DNA of 64,000 nt from Calliopum simillimum. Lineage: Eukaryota > Arthropoda > Insecta > Diptera > Lauxaniidae. Below the pieces are notes generated by a model, which saw only the letters and a program-made list of their open reading frames with translations, did not search any database and was not told where the DNA came from. The stretch's first letter is position 1, and the number at the start of each line of letters is the position of its first letter. Below are positions 1 to 10,264 of this stretch, in pieces. The position numbers were made by a program, and so were the translations under genes. The stretch spans positions 44,511,061 through 44,575,060 of the forward strand of contig OX638369.1 in assembly GCA_951812925.1 (NCBI GenBank), in the 5' to 3' direction.

Positions 1-706
1 TCGCCAAAAATCGCTTGTTTTTACCCTAAATTTTTCGTTTTTAATTTTTTGCTCGGCAGGGGGCGCTTGAATTAAAAAAATATTGCAAACAAAATCAATT
101 TATTTTTCATCAAGGAATTCGCTAGAATTTTTTCAGAATTTTAAGACCTCTTATGTGGCCTTAATGAGCGATTTAGACATTTTAACCCATTTTGTCGCCA
201 CGAACCACATATGATTTTACCGAATTTTACTCCAGAGTATTTGGAAAGGTGCCCCGTAGCATATCTACTACTTCTGAAATATTTGCTCTCCCGTATATTT
301 CGGAAATCTCGATTTTTTCGAAATTTTTAGATAAAACGACCTACGTCTAGAAATATTTATATTCCACCACATTTGGTTATTGAAAATGAAAAAAAAAAAA
401 TCTTTTAAAACCTGGGTCATATGAGACAAGATTATTTTCGGTTATGCCCATGTTTGAGCAAAGATAGAATAGTAGTTGACAATGAATTTTTGTTTCAGAA
501 TATTCAACAGGCAGGATGAAACCAGAATTTACCTTTCGAAACGCTTAGGACTAAAGTGGGAACAGGTCAAAAATATGTTTTGCAAATTATAAGGGCCGTC
601 TCCGACCTCTTTCAGAAGTTTTAGGTCCATTTTTATAACAAAAAAATGTATTGCAAAAATCAACCGAAATTGCTAGGAAGGGTCGGGGACATCCTTGACA
701 TCCTAT
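1..706. other. AT-rich intergenic or intronic DNA, no gene seen
   Basis: No convincing coding frame. A degenerate repeat around 590-700 (a 'gtcggggac' type segment next to a 'ggtcca' segment) resembles sequence at about 1860-1880 and 2140-2320. These look like copies of one old dispersed repeat, into which the hAT MITE at 707 and the LINE at 928 later inserted. Confidence 0.5.
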
Positions 707-871
707 CAGTGGCGGATTCAGCACTGTCAAGAGGGGTGTCCGATTGACTACATTTCTAGATAATAACAGAATGTTTTTAAAATCTTTACATAAAATTAAA
801 AAAAAAAATGTAATCACTTGGTTTGAAAGGGGGGCCAATCGCCCCATCGCTCTCCCTTGGATCCGCCACTG
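707..871. mobile_element. hAT-type MITE, 165 bp, 8-bp target duplication
   Basis: The ends are inverted repeats: CAGTGGCGGATTCAG on the left, and the right end reads CTTGGATCCGCCACTG, its inverse with small changes. The 8-bp sequence CATCCTAT flanks both sides (699-706 and 872-879). An 8-bp duplication and termini beginning CAGTGGCGG are the hallmarks of the hAT superfamily (established knowledge). No coding capacity, so it would need a transposase in trans. Confidence 0.88.
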
Positions 872-927
872 CATCCTATCGACTGGTGCAATAACATTTT
901 TTTTAAATGGGACCAAAACTCCTAAGG

Positions 928-1844
928 CGTACGGCAGAGGCGTCTACTATCACCATCACTCTTCCTTATCGTTCTCAATGATATCCTAGATAAAGCTCTT
1001 AATTAGGCCAAAAGGGGTATCCAATGGAACTTTACCGAACATCTGGAAGATCTCGACTACGCTGACGACATATGCCTCTTATCGTCCAAACATTCAGATA
1101 TGCAAAGCAAAATTGAAGACCTTGCCTTGGAATCACAAAAGGCCGGCCTAAAAATCAACGTATCCAAGACTATAAGCATGAAGTTAAACGCAAACAGGGA
1201 TGATATCACATTAAGAGCTGGCAGTGATGACATCGAAAACGTCGATAGCTTCACGTATTTAGGCAGCATTATCTCCATGGATGGTGGAGCAAAAGAGGAT
1301 ATCAACTCAAGAATAGCAAAAGCAAAAGGCGCGTTTGCTCAACTGAACTAAATATGGTCTTCTTCCGTTATATCCACTAAAACGAAAGTGCGCATTTTTG
1401 ATTCGAATGTGAAATCGGTTTTGTTATATGGGTGCGAAACATGGCTTGTTACTGAACAACTAACGAACAAGCTGCAAGTATTCGTCAACAAATGCTTAAG
1501 GCGTATACTAGAGATTTGGTGGCCTCGCACTATATCAAATGCCGAGCTACATCAAAAATGCATTCAGAGGGCTATAGCAAACGAGGTCAAGCTGCGCAAG
1601 TGGTGATGAATTGATCACACTCTCCGGAAACCACGCAGCGAAGTTTATCGCCAGGCTCTTGAGTGGAATCCACAAGGCAGTAGAGCACGTGGTAGACCCA
1701 AAACCAACTGGAAAAGGTCGCTAAAAAAGGAAATCCAAGAATCGGGAAAATCGTGGCAAGAGATCAAATTCATCGCAAGGGATCGCAACGAACGGAGATG
1801 CTTCATATTGGCCCTAGGAGTTAAAGGAGAATACATACATACAT
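928..1844 (+). mobile_element. 5'-truncated RTE-like LINE, 3' part of reverse transcriptase, with target duplication
   Basis: A non-LTR retrotransposon fragment read on the plus strand. It begins inside the reverse transcriptase at a VRQ...LLSPSLFLIV segment, followed by the catalytic LDYADD box at 1052-1069. It continues through the thumb/C-terminal region (YLGSIISMDGGA; LLYGCETW; CLRRIL) to a RQALEWNPQG / ARGRPKTNW tail typical of RTE-clade elements. In-frame stops at 1004 and 1352 and a frameshift near 1605 make it a dead copy. It ends in a short (ATAC)n tail at 1831-1844, as RTE elements do. A 13-bp duplication, AAAACTCCTAAGG, flanks it (915-927 and 1845-1857), which fixes both ends and shows it was truncated at insertion. 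RTE assignment is by family resemblance and could be a neighbouring clade. Confidence 0.88.
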
Positions 1845-1857
1845 AAAACTCCTAAGG

Positions 1858-3870
1858 AGGGTCGAGAACAACCCTGATCGGTATTTTCACAGAAAAGTAA
1901 GCCTTGAGTCAAAAATTTAAATCATCATATCTCTGAAACTATTTAATGTAAATGGATGAGATTTGCTACATATATAAAAGGCACCAAGACAAAAAATGAG
2001 TATTGGGGCAAATACGGGTATCATGCCCACGCCCCTAGGGACAAATAATATCCTTTGTAAAAATTAGTGATGCCACGTCAATTTAACAAGATAAGGTGAG
2101 CTTTAACTTAAGCCTAATGCCAAAATAAAAATCAGTTCGGCCTTTCCCTATCAATTGGCCAAAACCTCCTAAGAGTAGTCGGAGACTTCCTTGATAATGC
2201 TCAAAATTTTTCTTCAACCTTTCTCTATCGATTGGTAAAACAAAATTTTTTTTAATAAAATGGGTCCAAAACGCCTGCCAGGAGTCGGGAGTCGCCCTTG
2301 ATACTTTCCAAATTTTATTTTCGCCCTTTCCTTTGTATTTACTTTTGCCCTCAGCTTCTGGAGGGTAGTTCGTATTTCGCTGCAAACTATTAAATCATGT
2401 GATAATAAAATATTTGTAAATTATCCAATATTTTAAAACATTTTGTAGATACGATAATTTGCACGACCATTTTCAGTCTTTCTGTTAAAGCTAGAACCGT
2501 GAAACTTTGTCACAAGATTCTCTTGATGGCCTATTTAATGTAATAAAACAAGAAACTTGAAAATGCGATTTTTGAGATAGGTAAGTTTACAATTGCCACG
2601 ACGATGTGGTTGATGTATAGTTTGAGATGCTATACTTTGAATTAAGACGAAAAATTTGAGAGCATTTTTGTGATCGTAATAAAATAAAAATCGTATTAAG
2701 TATCCCGTGATTTTGCATGAAACGGCTTTGAGCGATCTTTAAATGACCTTCAAAAAGTTTGAAAAATGTATTTAGGTATGGAAGTTTATCATTAATTTAT
2801 TTTTTTCGTGTTGTTATTAATTGTAATGAACTTTATACACTTTTACAAAACAATTATTAAAAATTTGTCAAAGTTTATTGTTCTTGCAAAAAAAAAAAAA
2901 AATTTCAATAAACAGAATTTATTACATTTTTCCATGAGAAATAAATTTTATTTTATGATTCATTCAAATAATGCGGTGATTGATCCTTTTGGATGCATCT
3001 TAAAAACAATATTTATTTAGCTAATTACTTTTAAAATTTTGTGAATTATTGACTCTGTGAATGATTCATGTAATTAATGTATGTACGTTAATTAATAATG
3101 ATTAACTACAAAGTGTTAATTAAAAAATCAAGACATCTAAATAAAATCTTTGAAAAAAGCAATAATAATCAATTTTGTATGTTCTAATTTAAAACACGGG
3201 TGATGTGTCTAGTCAACATTTAAAAGCCTAAAAAATGGCTCAAAATATTTAGAACGTTCCGGAAGTTCATGTATGTATTTGTTTATAATAGAAAACAAAG
3301 CCTGCAATTGAAACTTTTTGAACAACAAATAAGCTATTGTTTTTATTTTTTTTTTTTTTTCTTATACACATTTTTTATCGCTTCATTTTTTTTAATTTCA
3401 ATTTAAATTTTTCCCCACATTTTAATACTTTCAGGTTGTCAAAATATTTTGTCAAGTCATTCACCTTCTCGCATATCAAGTTTTGTTTTAGGATTTTTTT
3501 CGTTTTTCTAATTTGGAAAGTAAATTTGTTTTTACCATTTGCCAAATAGACGTATAGCAAAGTTGCTTCATCTTTTTGGCAATATTTACGGAACAATGAT
3601 GCAAACTGTTTATTATTTTCAAATGTGGATTGTGTAAACAATTCATAAATAATGTGGTACAATGCTACTAACAGGTATCTTGCCTTTAATTATATATGAG
3701 CATTTACGGAATGGTGGTTTTTTTATTTTTTGTTATAAATGTCTTGAAATTCGCAGAATTGCAAATTTTTGTTCTTTTCTTATTTGAATCCTTTTAAAAT
3801 TATAAAGCGTCTTAATTTTTTCTTCTTACTAAAACAATTTTTCTTCAGATTTTTTGAAAATTATCCTACT
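1858..3870. other. Non-coding repeat-derived DNA
   Basis: The stretch 1900-2105 contains a degenerate unit ('catatctctgaaactattta', 'gagatttg', 'cacgcccct') that recurs in tandem at 40160-40520. From 2400 to 3870 I see only AT-rich DNA with homopolymer runs and no supported gene. Confidence 0.5.
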
Positions 3871-3875
3871 ACTAA

Positions 3876-4199
3876 TTGCAGACAGCAAAGAAAACGAGGA
3901 TGTTTCTTAGAGCCGATTTGCTAGTTAAAATTCACGATGCTTCGGTTGAACTGTTTGAAAGCGCGACCCAGAAAAGCTGGACAAATTTTATAACTTTGTA
4001 TCACTTACTTATTTTTTGGTGCGATTTACTTTTCGAAATCAATATCATCAGTAAATTTCTAAAAAATCGGGATGCTGACATCATATCAGTAAAATTGATA
4101 AAAAAATTGATAAAAAAATGTGGCACGCTTTATGATGAAAATAAGAAAAAATTATCTAATTTGCAGTCATGGATGCCACATACTTTGCAGAAGTTTTAA
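3876..4199 (+). pseudogene. hAT/ZMYM1-like transposase fragment (tentative)
   Basis: A 107-residue open frame. Its segment FWCDLLFEINIISKFLKNRDADI resembles, from memory, the FW.D.L..IN..SK..Q....DI segment found in zinc-finger MYM-type 1-like and related hAT transposases (DUF4371 neighbourhood). No RNase-H catalytic residues are present in this piece and no partner fragments were identified on either side, so at best it is a relic. It could also be a chance open frame. Confidence 0.35.
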
Positions 4200-4219
4200 A
4201 TTTTGAATCTTATAGTACG

Positions 4220-4580
4220 AGATCCGGCAGTAAAAAAACGTATCGATTGAGTTTTTAGCTAAAATCTAGTTTTTACATATACATTTTACGCAATAAACAA
4301 TAAACGTAAAAAAAATCGGTTTTTAGTAAATAACTCTTAAACGGTAAATTTTTTTTACATATAATAAAAATTACTTGTAGAGCATATGTCTCTTCATAAA
4401 AAAGATTTTCACACTTTTCCCCGTGAGACTCACGGTTCATAAGTTATCGCAATTTGATAATACTTGCGGCCACATTTCGAGAGGCAACCCAGCAAAAATA
4501 TATTCCCCCATTCCTAAATATATGTAAAAACTAGATTTTAACTAAAAATTCGATCGATACATTTTTTTATTGCCGGATCT
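4220..4580. mobile_element. TIR MITE, ~361 bp
   Basis: Long terminal inverted repeats of about 60 bp start with AGATCCGGCA at 4220 and end with TGCCGGATCT at 4580. Both arms contain 'aaaatctagtttttacat'. No open frame fits a transposase. The target duplication is not readable, so the superfamily is left open. Confidence 0.8.
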
Positions 4581-4874
4581 TAGACTACTAGTTCTCAATT
4601 CTCTAAAGCGATAGGTTAAGTAAAACGACAAAATGATTATTAAACTCTAAGAAATCGGTTATCTACCTCGCGTTGATCTTCTTAAAAATATTGCTTAGAG
4701 CTTTAAAAAAGCCCTAATTCTTAAAGCAAACCGTTTATTTTTCGACTTAAATATATCGACCAAATCGTCTCTATCAGTTGTTTTGAGCTTCTCAAGTAAA
4801 AACAAGTTAATAATATCTTTAACCTACAATTTGGAGGACATTTTCTGATCTAAAATTATTGAAAATATTTTTGT

Positions 4875-5745
4875 AGATCAATGATGAGCAAAAAACATTT
4901 GAATCCTCGTCTGATGTATTCGAACAAGAATAAAATAGTACAAAATATTGTGTTTTCAGAAATGATGGATTGCTGAATATAAACGTGATCGTACAAGCCT
5001 TGAAGGCGATCCACGTCAAGGAACTCCAAAAACAGCAACAACACCAAAAATCGTAGAAAAAATACAGGATATCGTATTTTAAAATCGTCGAGTGACTGAA
5101 AGAGATTTAGTAGAAGCCCTAGGCATCTCATTGGACAGTGTAAGCAATATTTTGACTGAAGTATTGGGTTTCAGAAAGCTGTGTGCACAATAGATGCCGC
5201 GTTCGCTAACAATGGAACAAAATCACATTCGAATGCTACTTTCTCAGCAATATTTAGAGCGTTTTCGAAAGGATAAAAGAGATTTTGGGACTATCACTAT
5301 GAACCTGAATCAAAACAAGAACCTAAAGAGTGGTGTGAACCTGGTTCTTCGGCTCTGAAACGAAATTGTTTCCAGAAATTGGCCAAGAAGGTGTCAGCAT
5401 CAGTTTTTTGGGGTGCAAAAGGAATTTTGTTTGTGGATTCCTTGTAAAGTGGTAAAACAATAAATTCTGAATATTATTGTAACCTTTTAGATCAGCTAAA
5501 GGAAAAAAGACCCGGTTTGCAGAAGAAAAAAATTCTTTTTCATCAGGACAATGCACCGTGTCACAAGATCATTTTGACAATGGCTAAAATCCATGAATTA
5601 AAGTTCGAACTGTTGGTGCGTCCACCGTATTCACTAGATTTGGACCCTAGCGACTTTCATCTGTTTCCATGCGGTGAAAGCGTTTTCCATCAAATGATGA
5701 GGTCATAACAGCTATGGAAGAGTAAAAAAATTTGCATTTATTTCG
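4875..5745 (+). pseudogene. mariner-family transposase relic, truncated at 3' end
   Basis: Plus-strand translation across several stops and shifts gives a typical mariner (D,D34D family) protein. It runs through a DNA-binding linker (EGDPRQGTPKTATTPKIVEK), then EALGISLDSVSNIL, LGFRKL, PRSLTMEQNHIRM, KEWCEPGS, SVFWGAKGIL, then the second catalytic Asp in ILFHQDNAPCH near 5530-5560, and the PPYSLDLDPSDFHLFP box near 5620-5670 containing the third Asp. Sequence decays into stops (around 5079, 5190, 5445) and the frame ends at about 5725. Just beyond it a second mariner fragment begins in the opposite orientation. It has no intact open frame and cannot encode a transposase. Terminal inverted repeats were not located. 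Confidence 0.85.
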
Positions 5746-5970
5746 ATAACAAAATAAAGATCGGAAGATCGAGTAATGTTTCCAATTTTTCGTCTTTAAA
5801 CTTTTTTGGCTGCCCTGGACGTTCTTTGACCTCGATGTGAAAATCATCACTATTAAATCGTGCGAACCACTTTTGACACACTCTTACCTCTGGAGCATAT
5901 TCAGCATAAGCTTTTGTGAGCAATTGATGAGCTTGTGTTGCCTTTTTATAAATTAAAAACTTTCCCGCAA
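5738..5970 (-). pseudogene. Second mariner-type fragment: N-terminal HTH only
   Basis: The minus strand encodes AHQLLTKAYAEYAPEVRVCQ, KWFARFNSDDFHIEVKERPG and a following KKFKDEKLETLLD, a Mos1/HTH_48-type DNA-binding domain of a mariner transposase. It lacks the DDD catalytic domain. It abuts the 3' break of the plus-strand mariner relic, and it is cut on the upstream side by the foldback at 6031. The two mariners belong to visibly different lineages. Confidence 0.75.
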
Positions 5971-6030
5971 ATGCCAGTTTTCTAAGCAGTATTTTGCTGC
6001 CAGTATTTGCTGCCACTGCCAATGTATCCA

Positions 6031-6959
6031 CAATAGCGTGTCGGCAGTGGCACTGGCAGTGTTCGAATAAAAACTGTTTTCGCGAACAAACTCAATTATT
6101 TTTCTTTTAATTTTATCACAATGCACACAATAGCCGTATTCACGATCTTGTTGCATCGTAGCAAATGCAAATTTGCAAGAGTAAATAATTGTGAGCACAC
6201 ACTGTTGTATATTGATATTGCAAACGTTTCAGAACAGCTGTTTTTTGTTTTGCTGTCAAATATTTTTTGAATTTAAAATTTATTTGATATCTTATTTTGA
6301 TTTAAAAGAAATTTTACTGAATAATTGTGCGTTATTTAGAAAAAAAATCACAATTTTATTAATTACATACAATGTGCTTAATGCAAACATTACGTAGAAA
6401 TCTTTGTTAATTAAACCAAAAAACAAAATAATTGAAATTTAATTGTATTTGTTCACATTTTAATTTCAATTTGTGACAAAAACGGTTGTCAAAAACATAA
6501 AAGTCATTAAGCAATTGTACCAATCACAAATGAAAAAAATAAAATCAGTCACAATAGACTATTGGAAATCAATCGTGCAATAGGTTTTTGTGTTGCAAAT
6601 TTGGTCTTGCTTACAAGACTCTTGCTTTTGAAAATTCAATAGAATTTGTTTTTGTAATTTTAAATAATTTTGCATTTGCTACGATGCAACAAGATCGTGA
6701 ATACGGCTAATATAAATTTTAAATTGTCACAGATTTAAATATTTTTACAAATGACATATTTTTCTTTTATATTTTTGAAGTTCGAAAAATTCGAAAATAT
6801 TCAAATGAGAGGCAGTGGCAGTGAATTTAGAAATAGAGAAAAATTGCACAGCGCTGTGTACTGCCGCTGCTGTATTGTAGTTTCTTTCATATAAAGTAGT
6901 GCGTTCTAAAATGACAACTGTTTTCGAACACTGCCACTGGCACTGCCGACGCGCTATTG
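6031..6959. mobile_element. Foldback/TIR element, ~929 bp, with nested inner inverted repeat
   Basis: Outer inverted repeats of about 50 bp begin CAATAGCG(T/C)G(T/C)CGGC at 6031 and end with the inverse at 6959. Both carry the ...CACTGGCAGTGTTCGAA subterminal core, up to small changes. A second inverted pair lies inside: 'cacgatcttgttgcatcg' near 6140 is mirrored by 'cgatgcaacaagatcgtg' near 6683. No clear target duplication. The GC-rich CACTGCC/GGCAGTG repeats near the ends recall hAT subterminal motifs, but this is inference. Confidence 0.78.
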
Positions 6960-7485
6960 GAGTTTGGGCTTAAAGTGTTAAAAAGTTAGTAAATGCTGAA
7001 AAGCAGAAAAACCTTCTTCCACCTATTCACAGAATGTTCTCAAGCCCATGTTATGTTCGATCTGAGGTCACTTTAAAGTAAAAGCTAAAATATGAATATG
7101 ACCCAAAATACATTGAATAACAATTTGTATCAATTTGTATTGTGCATTTTATAAATGCAATGAAATCATTAAAATTTACTATAACAACCAATAAAAACTC
7201 CATTTAATTGCACTATGAAAAATTAACTAAACGATATGATTTATATAACAATAATTTCAGCAAATCACGCACATAAAACTACAAAAAAAAGTTGTAAATT
7301 AATTGTTATAAATTGAATGGATTTCAGTTAAAACGTGTAACTACGTGGTTAAAATTTTAAGCAACAGCGCATGCGCAGCAACACTATACTGCACTGCGCT
7401 GCACCTCCGCTCAACCATGAAAATTTGCAGCTGAACTCTACCTCTAATTTGTTTGCTTTTGTTTTTTTTTTTCACTCGCACTTAC
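6960..7485. other. yellow-b intron, no feature seen
   Basis: This is the start of the intron downstream of the yellow-b exon (read on the minus strand). No further Yellow-family exon is visible anywhere between position 1 and 7485, so the intron is longer than about 7.4 kb and the remaining exons are outside the window. Confidence 0.55.
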
Positions 7486-7870
7486 CATTAAGATCAAGGT
7501 AGGCCAACGAGGCGGGTACACCATCTTTCCAGCGCGGCAATGTTACGAACAACCTTGAGCGGTACACCTCCAAGCCAAACGGTATAACATTGCTCGGTTT
7601 GAAATCGTGATTTTCAATTGCGGTCCAACGTTCGTCAGCGTTCGCATATTTGAAATCGATTTCTTTCCATTCGTAAGCAACACGTAAATTATCGTTACAT
7701 TCAACGAGTCCGACGATGAGAGAGGAGGATGCGAAAAGCAACAAAAATGTTGCTACCAACGTCGCATGAGTGTTGCTGGCATTAGATGCGACTGCTGCTG
7801 ATGATGATGATGATGCTCGTGATGGTGATGGTGATGACGCGTTTGCGTCTGGATGTTTTCTTGTTTGCAT
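7486..7870 (-). CDS. yellow-b: Yellow/MRJP-family secreted protein, first coding exon (likely yellow-b), partial
   Basis: Start codon at 7870-7868 is the only Met in the exon. Residues 1-35 are Ser/Ala-rich and polar; residues 37-57 form a hydrophobic core (ATLVATFLLLFASSSLIVGL), so this is a signal peptide with an unusually long N-region. From residue 61 the mature Yellow/major royal jelly domain begins: NLRVAYEWKEIDF, then NVIPFGLEV, RLFVTLPRWKDGVPASLAYL. The exon ends after 128 codons plus one base at a consensus donor (G|GTAAG, GT at 7485-7484), so the next exon begins in phase 1; it lies outside the window. Yellow proteins are secreted beta-propeller proteins linked to cuticle pigmentation and, for some members, dopachrome conversion; the role of yellow-b itself is not established. 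Family assignment is firm; the paralogue call rests on the N-terminal match from memory and on the BuGZ neighbour. Other Yellow paralogues remain possible. Confidence 0.9.
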
Positions 7871-7960
7871 ATTATTGTCTAGACTGATTGACTGATCGCC
7901 TGACTGATTGGAAGATTATCGGCCTGGCTGCTTCTTTTTTTTTTGGTGTTGTTGTTTTTG
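7871..7960 (-). promoter_or_regulatory. yellow-b leader with three TCAGTC initiator-like repeats
   Basis: Directly upstream of the start codon (minus strand, about 7876-7907) the sequence TCAGTC occurs three times within about 25 bases. It matches the arthropod initiator consensus TCA(G/T)T(C/T). No TATA box was seen at the expected distance, and no good downstream promoter element. The alternative is that transcription starts further up and this is simply a 5' leader; CA-rich leader-like DNA continues to about 8050, and another TTTCAGT occurs near 8060. Confidence 0.3.
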
Positions 7961-8313
7961 TGTTACTTCAATATGTTGTGCTCGTACGTTGTCGTCGCAT
8001 CAAATTTGTTTTTGTTAATTTTTAACAAATTATGCCTGCAGCTTGAGGTATTTTACTGAAATTTTGTTGTTGCTCTTTTGGACTTATCACAGTCTATTGG
8101 TATTTGATGATACTTTGATCAAATGTATTTACATTGCTTCTTATTGGCGCTGAAATTACAAGAAAATAAATCGAAAAAAAAAAATGATTTATTTTTTATT
8201 TGGTGTTATACGGAATATGAAAAAGTTTCGTAAACTAAACTTTGCAGTCGATACACTGAGAAAAGAGTATGTTTCCATCAAAGAATTATATTTGATTGAA
8301 CATTTTAGAAAAT

Positions 8314-8334
8314 ATTTGTTAATAATTAACAAAT
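8314..8334. repeat. 21-bp odd palindrome, copy 1
   Basis: Two 10-bp arms around one central base: ATTTGTTAAT, A, ATTAACAAAT; perfect. Two related copies lie near the other end of the same element at 9393-9413 (one arm mismatch) and 9497-9517 (perfect). Confidence 0.8.
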
Positions 8335-8500
8335 TTCGGTCAATATTAATATGCCTTTAATTGGACCTTGAAATATTGTCGATTGGGCCAAAACTGATAT
8401 CTGTTTGATGGAATGTCAAATATTTGCTTTAACTTAAAAAAAAACCTTGTCTGGGATTCGAATGCACTCTAAAAAAAAAAAATAATTAAAAAAAAATCTT

Positions 8501-8574
8501 TCTTGTCTGGGAATTGAACCTACTCCCCCAGGTTATAACTCAAACATCTTATACATTGAGCTAACTCTATCTAC
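8501..8574 (-). ncRNA. tRNA-like Pol III promoter unit (inverted copy)
   Basis: A 74-nt unit on the minus strand has an A-box-like TAGCTCAATGT (8563-8553) and a B-box-like GGTTCAATTCC (8520-8510), spaced as in a tRNA gene and followed by a T-run. The anticodon-arm position reads GTTATAA. The acceptor stem is not convincing, so this is a tRNA-derived sequence rather than a working tRNA gene. Confidence 0.6.
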
Positions 8575-8752
8575 TTTAATTCTAAGCAGAAAGTCATACA
8601 AAAAATTCAACAAGTATTGAAAAATTTCAAAATCTTACTGACATTATTTTCAAAACATTATTTTCAAAAGTTACAAAAAACAATGAATACTTGTTAAATT
8701 TTGTGTTTGACTTTTTGTTTAAAATAAATTCAAAATAACAATCACTACAAAC

Positions 8753-8829
8753 GTAGATAGAGTTAGCTCAATGTATAAGACGTTTGACTCATATCCTGTG
8801 GGTCTATGTTCGAATCCCAGATAAGAAAG
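8753..8829 (+). ncRNA. tRNA-like Pol III promoter unit (direct copy)
   Basis: Homologous to the inverted unit at 8501-8574. It has A-box TAGCTCAATGT (8764-8774) and B-box GTTCGAATCCC (8808-8818), 34 nt apart, then a T-run from 8830 that would serve as a Pol III terminator. The anticodon-loop position reads CTCATAT (CAT anticodon, Met-like). The body resembles fly tRNAs such as tRNA-Lys over the D and T arms, but stem pairing is eroded. Confidence 0.6.
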
Positions 8830-9091
8830 TTTTTTTTTTTAAATTAATTATTTTATTTTTTTACTTCACTTTGATTGACTTTTTGATTTGATATAACTTT
8901 TTCGTATTTCAATTTGTATATGTAGAACATCTATAGTTATAATATAGTTCTGATTGTTAAGCTGTAAGATTCAGTAATTTACATTCGGTCATTGCATCCT
9001 GAGGTTTAAAGAATTCAATACGCGCGGCATAGTTCCAATTCGCTATACATGGATTCCCTCTTACGACTGCAATGAACCAAGGCTACAATTG

Positions 9092-9185
9092 TAGCTGGTA
9101 AATATATGGTAGCATCTAACAAAGAACCAAAAATGCCCCGGGGGTATGAGTTCAATCCCCACCCAGATATAATTTTTTTTTTGTG
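9092..9185 (+). ncRNA. Weak tRNA-like unit
   Basis: A-box-like TAGCTGGTAAA at 9092 and B-box-like GAGTTCAATCC at 9148 are followed by long T-runs from 9172. This is the third unit of the same style within the element, but more degenerate and with wider box spacing. Confidence 0.35.
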
Positions 9186-9550
9186 TTTTTTTTTTTGTTT
9201 TTTTTTTTCAACTTGGCGAGTGCATTCAAATTTCAGAGAAGAGTTTTATTTTTAATTTATAACAAATATTATATTTAATGATGTCGCCGTGATTCTAGCA
9301 AACATTGTCATATTAGTTTCTAATTAATAAAAAGATTAATAATAATAAAGGTCTAAATTCAAAACAATAAATGTCTTTATATGCAAACATATATTTGGTA
9401 ATTATTAACAAATATACGATTGAACCAATAAAATTGCTCAAATATGCCACTCATTAAATGATATCAAATATTCGATTCGCCTATATCAAATATATTATTT
9501 GGTAATTATTACCAAATTTCGATGTATATAATCATACTGTTTTCTCAGTG

Positions 9551-10264
9551 TATGTAGAAAAATTTATAAAAATTTTCAAGACAAATCTTTCTTGTTGAGA
9601 TTTGTTTGTTGTGAAAGAAAATGTTTGGAAATTGTTTTTTAAGTCCTATTGCAGGCATGCGGAGCCCTACCAGAGGAGAAAAATTTCAAGCGATTCTGAA
9701 CCAAGCACTTTAAAAGCTTTTGTAAGCATTCAAATGTGATCATGGGTTCAAACCGCAGTGCGGGTGATTTTTTATTTTTTTATTTTTTATTTTATTTTTT
9801 TTTTATTATAATTGTTTTTATTTTATTTTTATTTTTTTTTATTATAATTGTTTTTATTTAACTTTTTTTATTTAACTTATTTTATTTCACTCTTTTTTTC
9901 CTTTCTCTAATTTATTTATTTGTGTTTAATTAAATTAAAACTGATTACCCAATGATTTTTTATAAGGTTTTAAATACAGAGAAAGTGACCCAAAATTGAG
10001 GTGCATAAAGTGAGCTATGCAGGTGTGACGAATTTCGACATAATTTAGTGCGCGAATTCTCACTTCGGATACGGAGGAACCCTTAATTTTGTCAGATTTG
10101 GTAAGAAAATACATGAACCAAAAAATGGGGTGATTACGTAGTGCTAAGTGGCGTCGCATCGAGGTCAAAAAAATGGAAGCAAAATAATCAAATAGCTCCA
10201 TAGCTGCCCAGGTGTCGCCCTTACAGAAATAAAATGTAAGACCAACACCAATTAGTTTTTTCCT
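9551..10264. other. AT-rich DNA with T-run block; one further B-box-like site
   Basis: The sequence at 9745-9765 reads GGGTTCAAACCGC, again B-box-like, and is followed by a T-rich block from 9770 to 9900 built of tttatttt-type repeats. No gene is supported in this interval. Confidence 0.4.

Larger units (their letters stand above)
8254..9550. mobile_element. TIR element, ~1.3 kb, carrying tRNA-like modules
   Basis: An 18-bp terminal inverted repeat, CACTGAGAAAAGAGTATG at 8254-8271, is mirrored at 9533-9550 with one change. TA flanks both ends, as expected for a TA target duplication. There is no transposase frame. Inside are two inverted tRNA-like units, a third weaker one, and three 21-bp palindromes (listed separately). 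Confidence 0.8.

Noticed and set aside
5323..5556. Minus-strand 77-codon frame at 5.3-5.6 kb
   Set aside because: Antisense of the plus-strand mariner transposase relic.
8753..8829. Functional tRNA gene call
   Set aside because: A and B boxes and a terminator are present, but the acceptor stem and part of the T stem do not pair, and an inverted degenerate copy sits beside it in a mobile element.
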